Assembly: GCA_031385325.1 (NCBI GenBank)
Contig: JANNBJ010000044.1
Span: 1-64,000, forward strand
Length of the DNA stretch: 64,000 nucleotides
Reading direction: 5' to 3'
Origin: SYFY01 sp031385325
Lineage (GTDB): Bacteria; Pseudomonadota; Gammaproteobacteria; Pseudomonadales; Azotimanducaceae
Part shown: one piece after another, positions 44,101-50,875 of the stretch
Layout of the letters: each line of letters begins with the position of its first letter
How positions within the stretch are numbered: position 1 is the first letter of the stretch
The notes under the pieces: model-generated
Seen by the model: the letters and a program-made list of their open reading frames with translations, nothing else
The model's database searches: none
Told to the model about the DNA's origin: nothing
Position numbers and translations under genes: made by a program

Positions 44101-44962
44101 CAACAACTTCCTGAAGCGTGCGCTGACGTGGAATGAAGGGGGCGTGCTCAATGGTGCCCGTCACGTGGCAGTGGGCGGTTATTACCTGTATGTGATTGCG
44201 GATGCTGGCCTGGTCATTCTCAACATCAACGATCCGCTTCATCCAGTGGTGGCAAGCGTGGTTCCGCTCAATGGCGGAACGTCGTCGATGCAGCAGTTCC
44301 GTTACCTGTTTGTCACCGACCGTGATGGCCTGAAGACAGTGGATATCACGACACCGGAAAAAGCTCGCCTGATTCCGGACAACACCATCTCCTTGAGTGA
44401 TGCACGACGGGTTTTTGTGTCGCGCACTTATGCCTATGTGGCGGCTGGCAGCGAAGGGCTGGTCATTGTCGATGTGCAGAATCCTGAGGCGATGAAAACC
44501 TTCCGCACGGTCAATGAGGGTGTGGTTGATGCATCGGATGTCATCGTTGCGACCACCAATGCGTCGCTCTTTGCCTATGTTGCGGATGGCACGGCAGGTC
44601 TGAAGATCCTGCAGCTCACCTCACCCGAACTGCAGCCCAAGTTCTATGGCTTCAGCCCGGAACCGAATCCACGATTGATCGCCAGTCGTGCCACCGGAAA
44701 GCCCGCTCGCAGTCTGTCTCGCCCGCTGGAGCGTGACCGCGGGGTAGATGAGACGGGCGGACAGGTCGCGGTGTTTGGACGACTTGGTTCAAGGCCGCTG
44801 AATCTGGAAGAAATGCGGCGTCTCTTCCTCAACAAGGATGGTCAGCCGTGGTTTGTTGTGGATAAACTCGAATCGACGAAATCTACAGCAGACACTGTTA
44901 CCACCCCGGTGGTGGTACCGCTCGTGGTAACAGGCGCGGCAGGAGGGGGTTCTGGAGATTGA
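41135..44962 (+). CDS. Decaheme cytochrome with C-terminal LVIVD propeller
   Basis: A 1275-residue exported protein (signal MRIRLLSSCLGLLGALLMPMALLAS). Ten CXXCH haem sites lie within about residues 50-790: CVSCH, CTDCH, CGACH, CASCH, CMICH, CVDCH, CKDCH, CYTCH, CGGCH and CSDCH. Residues about 870-1170 carry LVIVD-type repeats (GLVILNINDPLHPVVAS, GLKTVDITTPEKARLI, GLVIVDVQNPEAMK, GLKILQLTSPELQP), forming a predicted beta-propeller. The Arg/Pro-rich C-terminus has no recognised domain. It probably operates at the cell surface or within the barrel as the terminal electron carrier. AGGAAGG precedes the ATG, 14 bp after the barrel gene. Confidence 0.87.
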   Translation: MRIRLLSSCLGLLGALLMPMALLASEGEHAVERDYSQVRADPSPASQTAESMAAKSEGCVSCHTESDQKTMHASTAVRLGCTDCHGGSASVHNPVDGGVASQDPAYIAAKEQAHVLPKFPEAWHYPSSANPERTYTLLNKESNEFIRFINPSDFRTADASCGACHQGIIEASKRSMHATGAMLWGGASYNNGILPYKNYVLGEGYTQDGTGAIIEGPKLPPEVEAAARAKGVLPRLYPLPAWETIYPGDIFRVFERGGRNISNVFPETALPNALGLMQRIEEPGKPDFRQSNRGPGTGARIAVPVINITKTRLNDPSLWFMGTNDQPGDYRHSGCASCHVVYANDRDKRHSGVYAQFGHEGKTQTADPTIAKDEEGHPLKHQFTRSIPTSQCMICHMHQPNMFMNTYLGYTMWDYESDAPLMWPEKQVYPGIEETREVNERNPEAAAVRGKWADVEFLKNVSDLNSQTKDTRFADYHGHGWNFRAVYKRDRKGNLLDAKGDLVSDTDPQKFDKAVHLSSVHTDVGMHCVDCHFSNDNHGNGHIHGEVAAAVEVDCKDCHGTAKDYPNLYTSGPAALEGGLEMAAMRTPDGRRRFEWVGDKLFQRSVMDPDLEWDMSLVKDTVTPGNPAYNEKAARAKLMSRNTQTQEFGPRVASADMAHSNDSVECYTCHTSWTTSCGGCHLPIEANWKSERHHYEGGESRNFATYNPQVARDEIFMLAKREPHKGGKFAPARSTSALILSSTNSSREKIYIQQPPIAASGFSSQAFNPHFPHTERKTETKTCSDCHLSKDNDNNAIMAQTLMYGTNFINFVGYNAWVGGEGEIDAVQVTEWDEPQAVIGSYLHRYAYPDYFKAHQDKGQVLQTAFNHDADGTVNCIQLRGEYLFASEGSGGVQVYDAASIANKGISQRVITAPFSPLGQDTRVGSKDASCVALPTTQPIAPGRNKGDLMRIDNKEQPFHPLYNYMFITDRQEGLILVDINTLADGEPRNNFLKRALTWNEGGVLNGARHVAVGGYYLYVIADAGLVILNINDPLHPVVASVVPLNGGTSSMQQFRYLFVTDRDGLKTVDITTPEKARLIPDNTISLSDARRVFVSRTYAYVAAGSEGLVIVDVQNPEAMKTFRTVNEGVVDASDVIVATTNASLFAYVADGTAGLKILQLTSPELQPKFYGFSPEPNPRLIASRATGKPARSLSRPLERDRGVDETGGQVAVFGRLGSRPLNLEEMRRLFLNKDGQPWFVVDKLESTKSTADTVTTPVVVPLVVTGAAGGGSGD

Positions 44963-44996
44963 TTCTTTGTTCAGACGGATCGGTCGGTCGCTCTTG

Positions 44997-46298
44997 ATGA
45001 ACAGTGCCAGCAGGCTGCGAATCGGTTTGCTGGCCTTGTTTGCCCAGATGGTGCTGACGAGTCCAGCAGCCCTGGCCGTCAATATTTCCGATGATGACCA
45101 CCTGGGTGTGGCGAGTTGTGCTTCGAGCGTGTGTCATGGCAAACAGGCCGCACAGACCAGCCGACATGTGTGGATGAACGAGTTTCGCATCTGGTCGACC
45201 GAAGACCGGCATCATCAGGCGTACAAGACGCTGCTCACCGAGAAGTCAAAACGTATCGCTGCCAATCTGGGTTTGCCGGCCGCGCACACGGCGAAGGTCT
45301 GCCTGGATTGCCATGCCGACAATGTTCCCGCTGACAAACGCGGCCCGAAATTCCAGCTGGATGACGGGATTGGTTGTGAGGCGTGCCATGGTGGCGGCGA
45401 GCGATGGGTGGAAAGTCACACCGAACCCGGCGTCAAACATGCGGGTAACCTGGCGCAAGGCATGTATCCCACCGAGGACCCTTCGGAACGTGCGCGACTT
45501 TGTCTGAGTTGTCACATGGGCACCAAGGATCAATTCACCACACATCGGATCATGGGCGCCGGTCATCCACGCCTGGTGTTTGAACTTGAGTCCTTCACCG
45601 CCAATCAACCCGCTCACTATGACCAGGACGCCGATTACATCGAACGAAAACGATCCACCGTCGGTTTTGGGTTGTGGCTTACGGGTCAGATTGCCGCTGC
45701 GCAGAACTATCTTGGCATGCTGCAGAGTGATCTCCTTTCAAGCGCTGGTATTGCACCGGAGTTCTCGCTGTATGACTGCCATGGATGTCATCACGAGATG
45801 AGCGATGTGCGCTGGGGTGGGCTGCGACTCAAGCAGGGTCTTGCCCCAGGTGGTTTGCGCCTGCAGGACAATCACATGCTGATGCTGCGTTCAGTTGGCG
45901 CAGTGGTCAGCAGCAGTGATGCTGCGTCTCTCGATGCACAGATCCGCAAGCTTCTGATCGCGGGTCAAACCGGGTATCCGCAAACCCGTGCCGCCGCCGC
46001 CGAACTGTCCCAATGGCTGAACAGTCGCAAGGCCGCCTGGCTCGGCCGAACCTTCAGCACCGCTGACATTCGTGCCGTTCGAAAGTCCATCGCGAAGCAG
46101 GGTGCTGATGGTCAGCTGAATGATTTTGCTGCTGCAGAGCAGGCTTTTTATGGCATTGAGAGCCTCTCCTACTATGTCGATGACGTAGACCGATTGCAGG
46201 CTGTGCTCGACAAGGTGTTCGCCTCGGTCGAGGACGAAGCCAAGTACAAACCTGCCAGTTTCAGGGCCGCTTGCAGCGCAGCGCTGGCAAGTCTGTAG
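44997..46298 (+). CDS. Pentaheme cytochrome c554-like protein with CX4CH haem site
   Basis: A 433-residue exported cytochrome (signal RLRIGLLALFAQMVLTSPAALA). Haem sites: CASSVCH (four residues between Cys), CLDCH, CEACH, CLSCH and CHGCH. Surrounding text (NEFRIWSTEDRHHQAY, KVCLDCHADNVP, GIGCEACHGGGERWVESHTEPGVKH, IMGAGHPRLVFELESF) marks a recognisable family of multiheme proteins related to cytochrome c554. The C-terminal 170 residues are helical and haem-free. ATG 44997 gives a clean signal peptide; an in-frame TTG at 44967 is an alternative. It is likely a periplasmic shuttle or oxidoreductase in the conduit. Confidence 0.83.
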   Translation: MNSASRLRIGLLALFAQMVLTSPAALAVNISDDDHLGVASCASSVCHGKQAAQTSRHVWMNEFRIWSTEDRHHQAYKTLLTEKSKRIAANLGLPAAHTAKVCLDCHADNVPADKRGPKFQLDDGIGCEACHGGGERWVESHTEPGVKHAGNLAQGMYPTEDPSERARLCLSCHMGTKDQFTTHRIMGAGHPRLVFELESFTANQPAHYDQDADYIERKRSTVGFGLWLTGQIAAAQNYLGMLQSDLLSSAGIAPEFSLYDCHGCHHEMSDVRWGGLRLKQGLAPGGLRLQDNHMLMLRSVGAVVSSSDAASLDAQIRKLLIAGQTGYPQTRAAAAELSQWLNSRKAAWLGRTFSTADIRAVRKSIAKQGADGQLNDFAAAEQAFYGIESLSYYVDDVDRLQAVLDKVFASVEDEAKYKPASFRAACSAALASL

Positions 46299-46312
46299 GA
46301 GCCACAGCGCCA

Positions 46313-47239
46313 ATGATCCGGTCAGCAGCCAGTACGAATGTAGGCCGGGTTCATAGCCTCAATGAAGATAGCCTCGGTGCAGCCCCTGAACATGGTGTCT
46401 GGCTGGTGGCCGATGGCATGGGGGGGCATGCAGCCGGTGAAGTTGCGAGTCGTGTGGCTCGAGACACCATGCTTGCGCAGATTGAGACGGGAGAAGACCT
46501 CAGGTCTGCAACGCTGGCCGCTCATGCCGCTGTTGTTCAGGAGGCTGCCGGCAACGAAGCGCAGAAGGGGATGGGTACGACGTCTGTCGCGCTGCAAATT
46601 CGTGGCACGCAGTGCGAGATGGTGTGGGTAGGGGATTCCCGAGGCTATCTTTTTCGGTCCGGCGAACTTACACAGCTGACCAAAGACCATTCATTCATGC
46701 AGTTGCTGATTGATCGTCAGCACTTGACCCCTGAACAGGCCCGCACCCATCCGAAGCGGAATGTGGTGACTCAGGTGCTCGGGTATGGTGACCCCGTACC
46801 CGACTCCGTCACCTGTGCGCTGCAAGAGGGAGATGTGCTGATGCTGTGCAGCGACGGGTTATATGACGAACTCTCGGATGTGGAAATCGGCGCCATCATG
46901 GGTGCGGAAGCGGATCTGCAGAAGTGTGTTGATGAGCTGGTCCTCACAGCGTGTGAAAAAGGTGGCAGGGACAACATCAGCACGGTACTGGTGCACTACG
47001 ACGGACCGGTTGGTGTACCAGAACCTGCGCGGACGCTTGACCCTAACAGAACCACTGTGGTGCGCGGACGGGCGGTGACCGAGAGCGCACTCGGGCGGGC
47101 GACAATGGCAGCAAGGTCTGCCACCGGATCAGCGCAGAGTCCGTTTCGAAAGGTATTATGGCTGCTGGCCGGTCTGGTGGTCGTTGCCGCGTTAATAACT
47201 GGATTGGTGATGACGGGACATTTGGGAGACATGACATGA
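46313..47239 (+). CDS. PP2C-type Ser/Thr phosphatase with C-terminal TM anchor
   Basis: A 308-residue Mn2+/Mg2+-dependent phosphatase (Stp/PrpC type). Metal and phosphate motifs: RVHSLNEDSLG, LVADGMGGHAAGE, GMGTTSVAL, WVGDSRGYLF, LCSDGLYDELSD, GGRDNISTVLV. After a short linker the protein ends in one TM helix (VLWLLAGLVVVAALITGLVM, near 282-301), placing the phosphatase on the cytoplasmic face. It follows the cytochrome gene by 14 bp and overlaps the double-FHA gene by 4 bp. It would reverse phosphorylation by the Hanks kinases of the window. ATG 46313 removes an unsupported upstream extension. Confidence 0.9.
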   Translation: MIRSAASTNVGRVHSLNEDSLGAAPEHGVWLVADGMGGHAAGEVASRVARDTMLAQIETGEDLRSATLAAHAAVVQEAAGNEAQKGMGTTSVALQIRGTQCEMVWVGDSRGYLFRSGELTQLTKDHSFMQLLIDRQHLTPEQARTHPKRNVVTQVLGYGDPVPDSVTCALQEGDVLMLCSDGLYDELSDVEIGAIMGAEADLQKCVDELVLTACEKGGRDNISTVLVHYDGPVGVPEPARTLDPNRTTVVRGRAVTESALGRATMAARSATGSAQSPFRKVLWLLAGLVVVAALITGLVMTGHLGDMT

Positions 47240-48327
47240 GCGCGGAGCGCAAGTTCACACTGCGCCCTCACGCCGGCGGTGAGGCGGTAGAAATCAAGGA
47301 CGCCTTCCTTGTGGGTCGCAAGGATGATTGTGATCTGGTGATCACCGAAGGTCATCCAAGCCGAAATCACGCTCGATTTTCCATCGATGCGGACGGCGTG
47401 ACGCTGACCGACCTCGAGTCTGCCAACGGAACGTTCGTCAACGGCAGTCGAGTCAAGGGCGGACAACGTCTGAAAAACGGTGATGAGCTGGCCTTTGATA
47501 CCGCGCGTTTCAAATTCGTCATTGAAGGTGAAGTTGCAGACGATGGTGGGGCCACCGTGATTCGCAGTATCGCCGATCTGGAGCGCACGATCATTCGCCC
47601 GGCCGCGGATCTGCAGAAGGAACTCGAAGCAGCGGCGAAAGCTTTGCCTAAGGAAAGCCCTCGAGAAGCGGCAAAAGAGGCGCCGCGAGAAGCCCGCAAG
47701 GAAACACCAAGAGAAGCCCCGAAAGCGACGCCGAAGGCAGACGCACCGAAAGAAGCCAAAAAAGAAGCCAAAAAGGAAGCGCCAATGGCCGGTGGCTCTG
47801 TGAAGCCAGGCAGCTGGGCGGATCCCGACAGCAAATCATCTGGTGCAGGCACGCAGGTTTTTTCACGCGAAGATCTGCAGAAGATGGCGGGGGAGTACAA
47901 CGCAGTTGGCGATTCGGGCAACGATCCGTACCTGCAGATCGGCACCGGCAAGTCGGCAGGCAAGGTCATTACCCTGAGAGTCGGCCAGGGAGCGAGTGAG
48001 TGGACCATTGGCAAGGATCCGGCCCGGGACATCGTCTTTGCTGATGAAGGTGTATCCGATTTTCACGCCAAGATCATTCATCAAGGTGGCCGCTGGAAAA
48101 TCGTTGATCAGCTTTCCACCAATGGCACCTACATCAACAACTCCAAAGTGGTGACCGGGTTCCTCAATGCTGGCGATCGCATGAAGCTCGGGTCAGTTGA
48201 GTGTGTGATTCAATTTCCTGGACAAGAGGGAACTGGTTCCGGCAGTGGTGGTAACAAGATTGGTCTCATGATCGGCGGGGTGGTGTTCGTTGTCCTGTTG
48301 GTGTTTGCCTACCTGTTCCTGATGTAG
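47236..48327 (+). CDS. Tail-anchored double-FHA protein
   Basis: A 363-residue protein with two FHA domains: residues about 20-95 (FLVGRKDDCDLVI, SRNHARF, NGTFVNGSRV, all canonical phosphothreonine-binding elements) and about 240-330 (WTIGKDPARDIVF, SDFHAKI, STNGTYINNSKV). The linker (about 130-195) is a low-complexity run of KEAPREA/KEAKKEA repeats. A C-terminal TM helix (KIGLMIGGVVFVVLLVFAYLFLM) anchors it to the membrane. It should read Thr phosphorylation placed by membrane kinases and may bring proteins to the cytochrome complex. Overlaps the PP2C gene (ATGA). Confidence 0.9.
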   Translation: MSAERKFTLRPHAGGEAVEIKDAFLVGRKDDCDLVITEGHPSRNHARFSIDADGVTLTDLESANGTFVNGSRVKGGQRLKNGDELAFDTARFKFVIEGEVADDGGATVIRSIADLERTIIRPAADLQKELEAAAKALPKESPREAAKEAPREARKETPREAPKATPKADAPKEAKKEAKKEAPMAGGSVKPGSWADPDSKSSGAGTQVFSREDLQKMAGEYNAVGDSGNDPYLQIGTGKSAGKVITLRVGQGASEWTIGKDPARDIVFADEGVSDFHAKIIHQGGRWKIVDQLSTNGTYINNSKVVTGFLNAGDRMKLGSVECVIQFPGQEGTGSGSGGNKIGLMIGGVVFVVLLVFAYLFLM

Positions 48328-48336
48328 TCGGCAACG

Positions 48337-48978
48337 ATGCAGCGCCTGCTGGATCTCATCGACGAACTGAAGCGGCGGAAGGTCTTCCAGGTGGCCAGCA
48401 TCTATCTGGTATCAGCCTGGGGAGCATCACTGGGTGCGTCCGAATTGTTACCGGCGTTTGGCGCGCCGAACTGGGTTGTTCGCGCGGTAGTCATCGGACT
48501 GTTGCTGTTGTTTCCGGTGGTTGTGGCGCTTGCCTGGTTTTATGAGCTGACTCGGGAAGGCGTGGTTCGTGATCCCGCAGACGTTTCGGCGGAAGCCGAT
48601 GCAAGGCGGAATCTGACCACCCTGCAAACCAGCATCCCGATGCCAAGCGGCGGTCTTGAAGTCAGCTGGCAGGATCAGGGCAAACGACGCACGACATCGT
48701 TTACCTCGACGTTCACCGCAGGGCGCGATGCATCGTGTGAAGTGTCTACCCTCGACCCGGTGGCAAGCCGGAATCATGTTCGATTTGAACCTGCAGCCAT
48801 GGGATGGACGCTGGTGGATCTCGACAGCAGTAACGGCACGCTCCTCAACGGTGTACGCGTCAAGCGAGAACCCATTCCATCAAAGTGTGTCGTTCAACTT
48901 GGCAAGGGTGGGCAGGAACTCGAGCTTCGAATCCTCGACCGCTCTGCAGAAACGATGATCATGACCCGAGCGGATTGA
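48337..48978 (+). CDS. Two-TM membrane module fused to FHA domain
   Basis: A 213-residue protein. Residues 1-75 (LDELKRRKVFQVASIYLVSAWGASLGASELLPAFGAPNWVV then VVIGLLLLFPVVVALAWFYELTREGVVRD, reading LIDELKRR at the start) match the small membrane module usually found ahead of TPR or adenylate-cyclase proteins. Here it is joined to an FHA domain (about 115-200: FTAGRDASCEVSTLDPVASRNHVRF, LVDLDSSNGTLLNGVRV). It is the last gene before a clear terminator, so it closes the cluster. It probably recruits phosphothreonine proteins to the membrane. Confidence 0.85.
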   Translation: MQRLLDLIDELKRRKVFQVASIYLVSAWGASLGASELLPAFGAPNWVVRAVVIGLLLLFPVVVALAWFYELTREGVVRDPADVSAEADARRNLTTLQTSIPMPSGGLEVSWQDQGKRRTTSFTSTFTAGRDASCEVSTLDPVASRNHVRFEPAAMGWTLVDLDSSNGTLLNGVRVKREPIPSKCVVQLGKGGQELELRILDRSAETMIMTRAD

Positions 48979-48992
48979 TGACTCGGACCCAC

Positions 48993-49020
48993 GCCCTGCG
49001 ACGATAGTCGGCAGGGCTTT
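48993..49020 (+). terminator. Rho-independent terminator of the redox/FHA cluster
   Basis: GCCCTGC (48993-48999) pairs with GCAGGGC (49011-49017), extended inward by GAC/GTC around a GATA loop, and is followed by TTTGTT. It lies 14 bp after the FHA gene stop and is oriented for plus-strand termination. Confidence 0.65.
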
Positions 49021-49032
49021 GTTGTCAGACGA

Positions 49033-50562
49033 TCAGAACGAACCGCGGATGCCGATCGTGAACACGTTGGCGCTGACATTCTTCACCGCCAGCAGTGAGC
49101 TGAATTGGGCGAATGCGGCCATGTTGTTGCCGTATTGCGCCGAAACGCCGACGGTCACGTCGAAATACGTGTTGTCTGCATCGTCAGTAGGAATCTGGAA
49201 GTCGTCGATTTCATTCTGGAAGATCTCGCCCTTGGTACGGGGTGTGAGGTTGTACCTCGCGCTCAGGGTCCTTGCATCGTTGTCGAACTCATAGTGGAAC
49301 TCGGCACTGACATATGGAACAAAGACACCTGCGCTGGTCGACATCGCACGCCGCACACTGGCACCGAAAAAGCCTTCCAGTGAGTCAACTTCCTGGGAGC
49401 CGAAAGTCAATCCGAGGATCGTTCCGGTTTCACGGAAGCCGTCGATACCCAGTGACGCGACGCTCAGACCACCATACAGGTCAAAGGTGGTGGCACCTTC
49501 TCCCAGGGTGTAGCCGATCTGGGTTTCAGCAGCCCACTGGTCAGTTTCCGTGTCGGATTTGGCACGGCCCACGAGTGCGGCCTGGCCGCCTACGAGACCG
49601 CCGGACGTAGGCAGCGAGATGTTGGCCACGCGTTCCATGTCCACATCGCCGCGGCCGTAGCTGAATATGGTGCTCGCATACATGGGCCCGTAGCTGAAGT
49701 TGGCGAACAGGGAGATGGCTTTATTGCTGGACTCCAGACCACCTCCGGATACAGCTTCGATACCGGAACCTGCTTCACGATCAAAGTTGACATCGCTCCG
49801 GCTCACGTTGAAGGCAGCTCCCACCACGATATTCTCGTTGATCGCGTAGTCGACGCCAAACAAGGCTGCAAACGAATCGGAATCATAGGCGTTTTCGTTG
49901 CTGGTTGAATCCCGGTCTCCAAAGCCGTATTCGACGTTGCCAAACCACGCCCAACCCAGATCGGCATCACTGTCGCTGGCAGCACCACCAATCAGTGCGC
50001 GGTTGCCGGAGTCCTGACTGTCACTGTCGGCAACCGACAGCACGTCTACGCCTTGCACGTTGAATGCAAGACCACTGCTGCGTGCACCACGCCTTATGGC
50101 GCTCAGACGGCTGGCCAGGCTCTTGAACTGCGAGGCGGAACCTTCGGTTGCATAACGACCCTGCGAGGACGCTTCTTCTCCTGAAAATTGCTGCAGAAGG
50201 CTGAAGTACTGCTGTGTGCCGTTGGCACCTTGTCGCCCCAGTCCAAAGGTATCGGATCCTGGAACCACAGTGCCGGGCGTACTCGCCAGAAAAATGCCTT
50301 GCTGAGACATATCTGCGCATCGTCCTCCTAGCGCCGCTTGATCGGTCGAATTCGACGGGTTCGTTGCCAGACCCACACACGTGACATAGATCGCATCTGC
50401 GGCGCGAACCTGAAACGTGCTGCCACCCAGAGTCTGGACCGCCCGTCCCAGATCACTTTGACCTACGGCAAGCGCCGCACCTGAAGCTGTTGTGAGAGCT
50501 GCGGTGATCGCAGCAACGAGCGCGCGGCAGGGGAAGCCTGTCGACTTTTGTTGGGTGGTCAT
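49033..50562 (-). CDS. Autotransporter-domain outer-membrane protein
   Basis: A 509-residue exported protein (signal around FPCRALVAAITAALTTASGAALA). The short N-terminal region has two Cys pairs and a low-complexity passenger-like part. Residues from about 205 form a beta-barrel of autotransporter type (LGWAWFGNVEYGFGDRDSTSNENAYDSDSFAALFGVDYAINENIVVGAAFNVSRSDV), ending in the C-terminal Phe of FTIGIRGSF recognised by the Bam machinery. GAGGG precedes the ATG. It is convergent with the FHA cluster and is preceded by a coupled 47-codon ORF. Confidence 0.85.
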   Translation of the reverse strand: MTTQQKSTGFPCRALVAAITAALTTASGAALAVGQSDLGRAVQTLGGSTFQVRAADAIYVTCVGLATNPSNSTDQAALGGRCADMSQQGIFLASTPGTVVPGSDTFGLGRQGANGTQQYFSLLQQFSGEEASSQGRYATEGSASQFKSLASRLSAIRRGARSSGLAFNVQGVDVLSVADSDSQDSGNRALIGGAASDSDADLGWAWFGNVEYGFGDRDSTSNENAYDSDSFAALFGVDYAINENIVVGAAFNVSRSDVNFDREAGSGIEAVSGGGLESSNKAISLFANFSYGPMYASTIFSYGRGDVDMERVANISLPTSGGLVGGQAALVGRAKSDTETDQWAAETQIGYTLGEGATTFDLYGGLSVASLGIDGFRETGTILGLTFGSQEVDSLEGFFGASVRRAMSTSAGVFVPYVSAEFHYEFDNDARTLSARYNLTPRTKGEIFQNEIDDFQIPTDDADNTYFDVTVGVSAQYGNNMAAFAQFSSLLAVKNVSANVFTIGIRGSF

Positions 50563-50705
50563 TATCCCTCCATGAGAACGATGGTTTTGATTGTTTTCAA
50601 CTCTGCGGCTCCGCAGAAACTACCCCAGGCAAGGACCGATACAACAGCCTGGACAGATACCAGGCGATTCGAAATCCAGGAGCGGATGCGAGAGCGCAGA
50701 TTCAT
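50562..50705 (-). CDS. Small ORF (47 aa) coupled to the autotransporter gene
   Basis: An open frame of 47 codons whose TAA overlaps the autotransporter ATG (TAATG). It begins MNLRSRIRSW, has a moderately hydrophobic stretch LVSVQAVVSVLAWGSFCGAA that could serve as signal peptide, and ends KTIVLMEG. A GAGGA site lies eight bases before the ATG. Its DNA contains two hairpins (50603-50616 and around 50660). It could be a tiny exported protein or a leader ORF controlling the downstream gene; no homologue is recognised. Confidence 0.4.
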   Translation of the reverse strand: MNLRSRIRSWISNRLVSVQAVVSVLAWGSFCGAAELKTIKTIVLMEG

Positions 50706-50875
50706 GATGCGTCCTCACTATCGTCCAGCAGATAGGACGAAGCAAGTGCAGTGAACTCCGGGGCTGCAGGTGAATAAAGGAATTGCAGGGAGTGGAGTAC
50801 AATCGTCTTCAAGGGGCAACAGGGGCTGACCGCCAGGGTTCGTCATGAATCCATCGGTTCGAATCAACGACGCGC

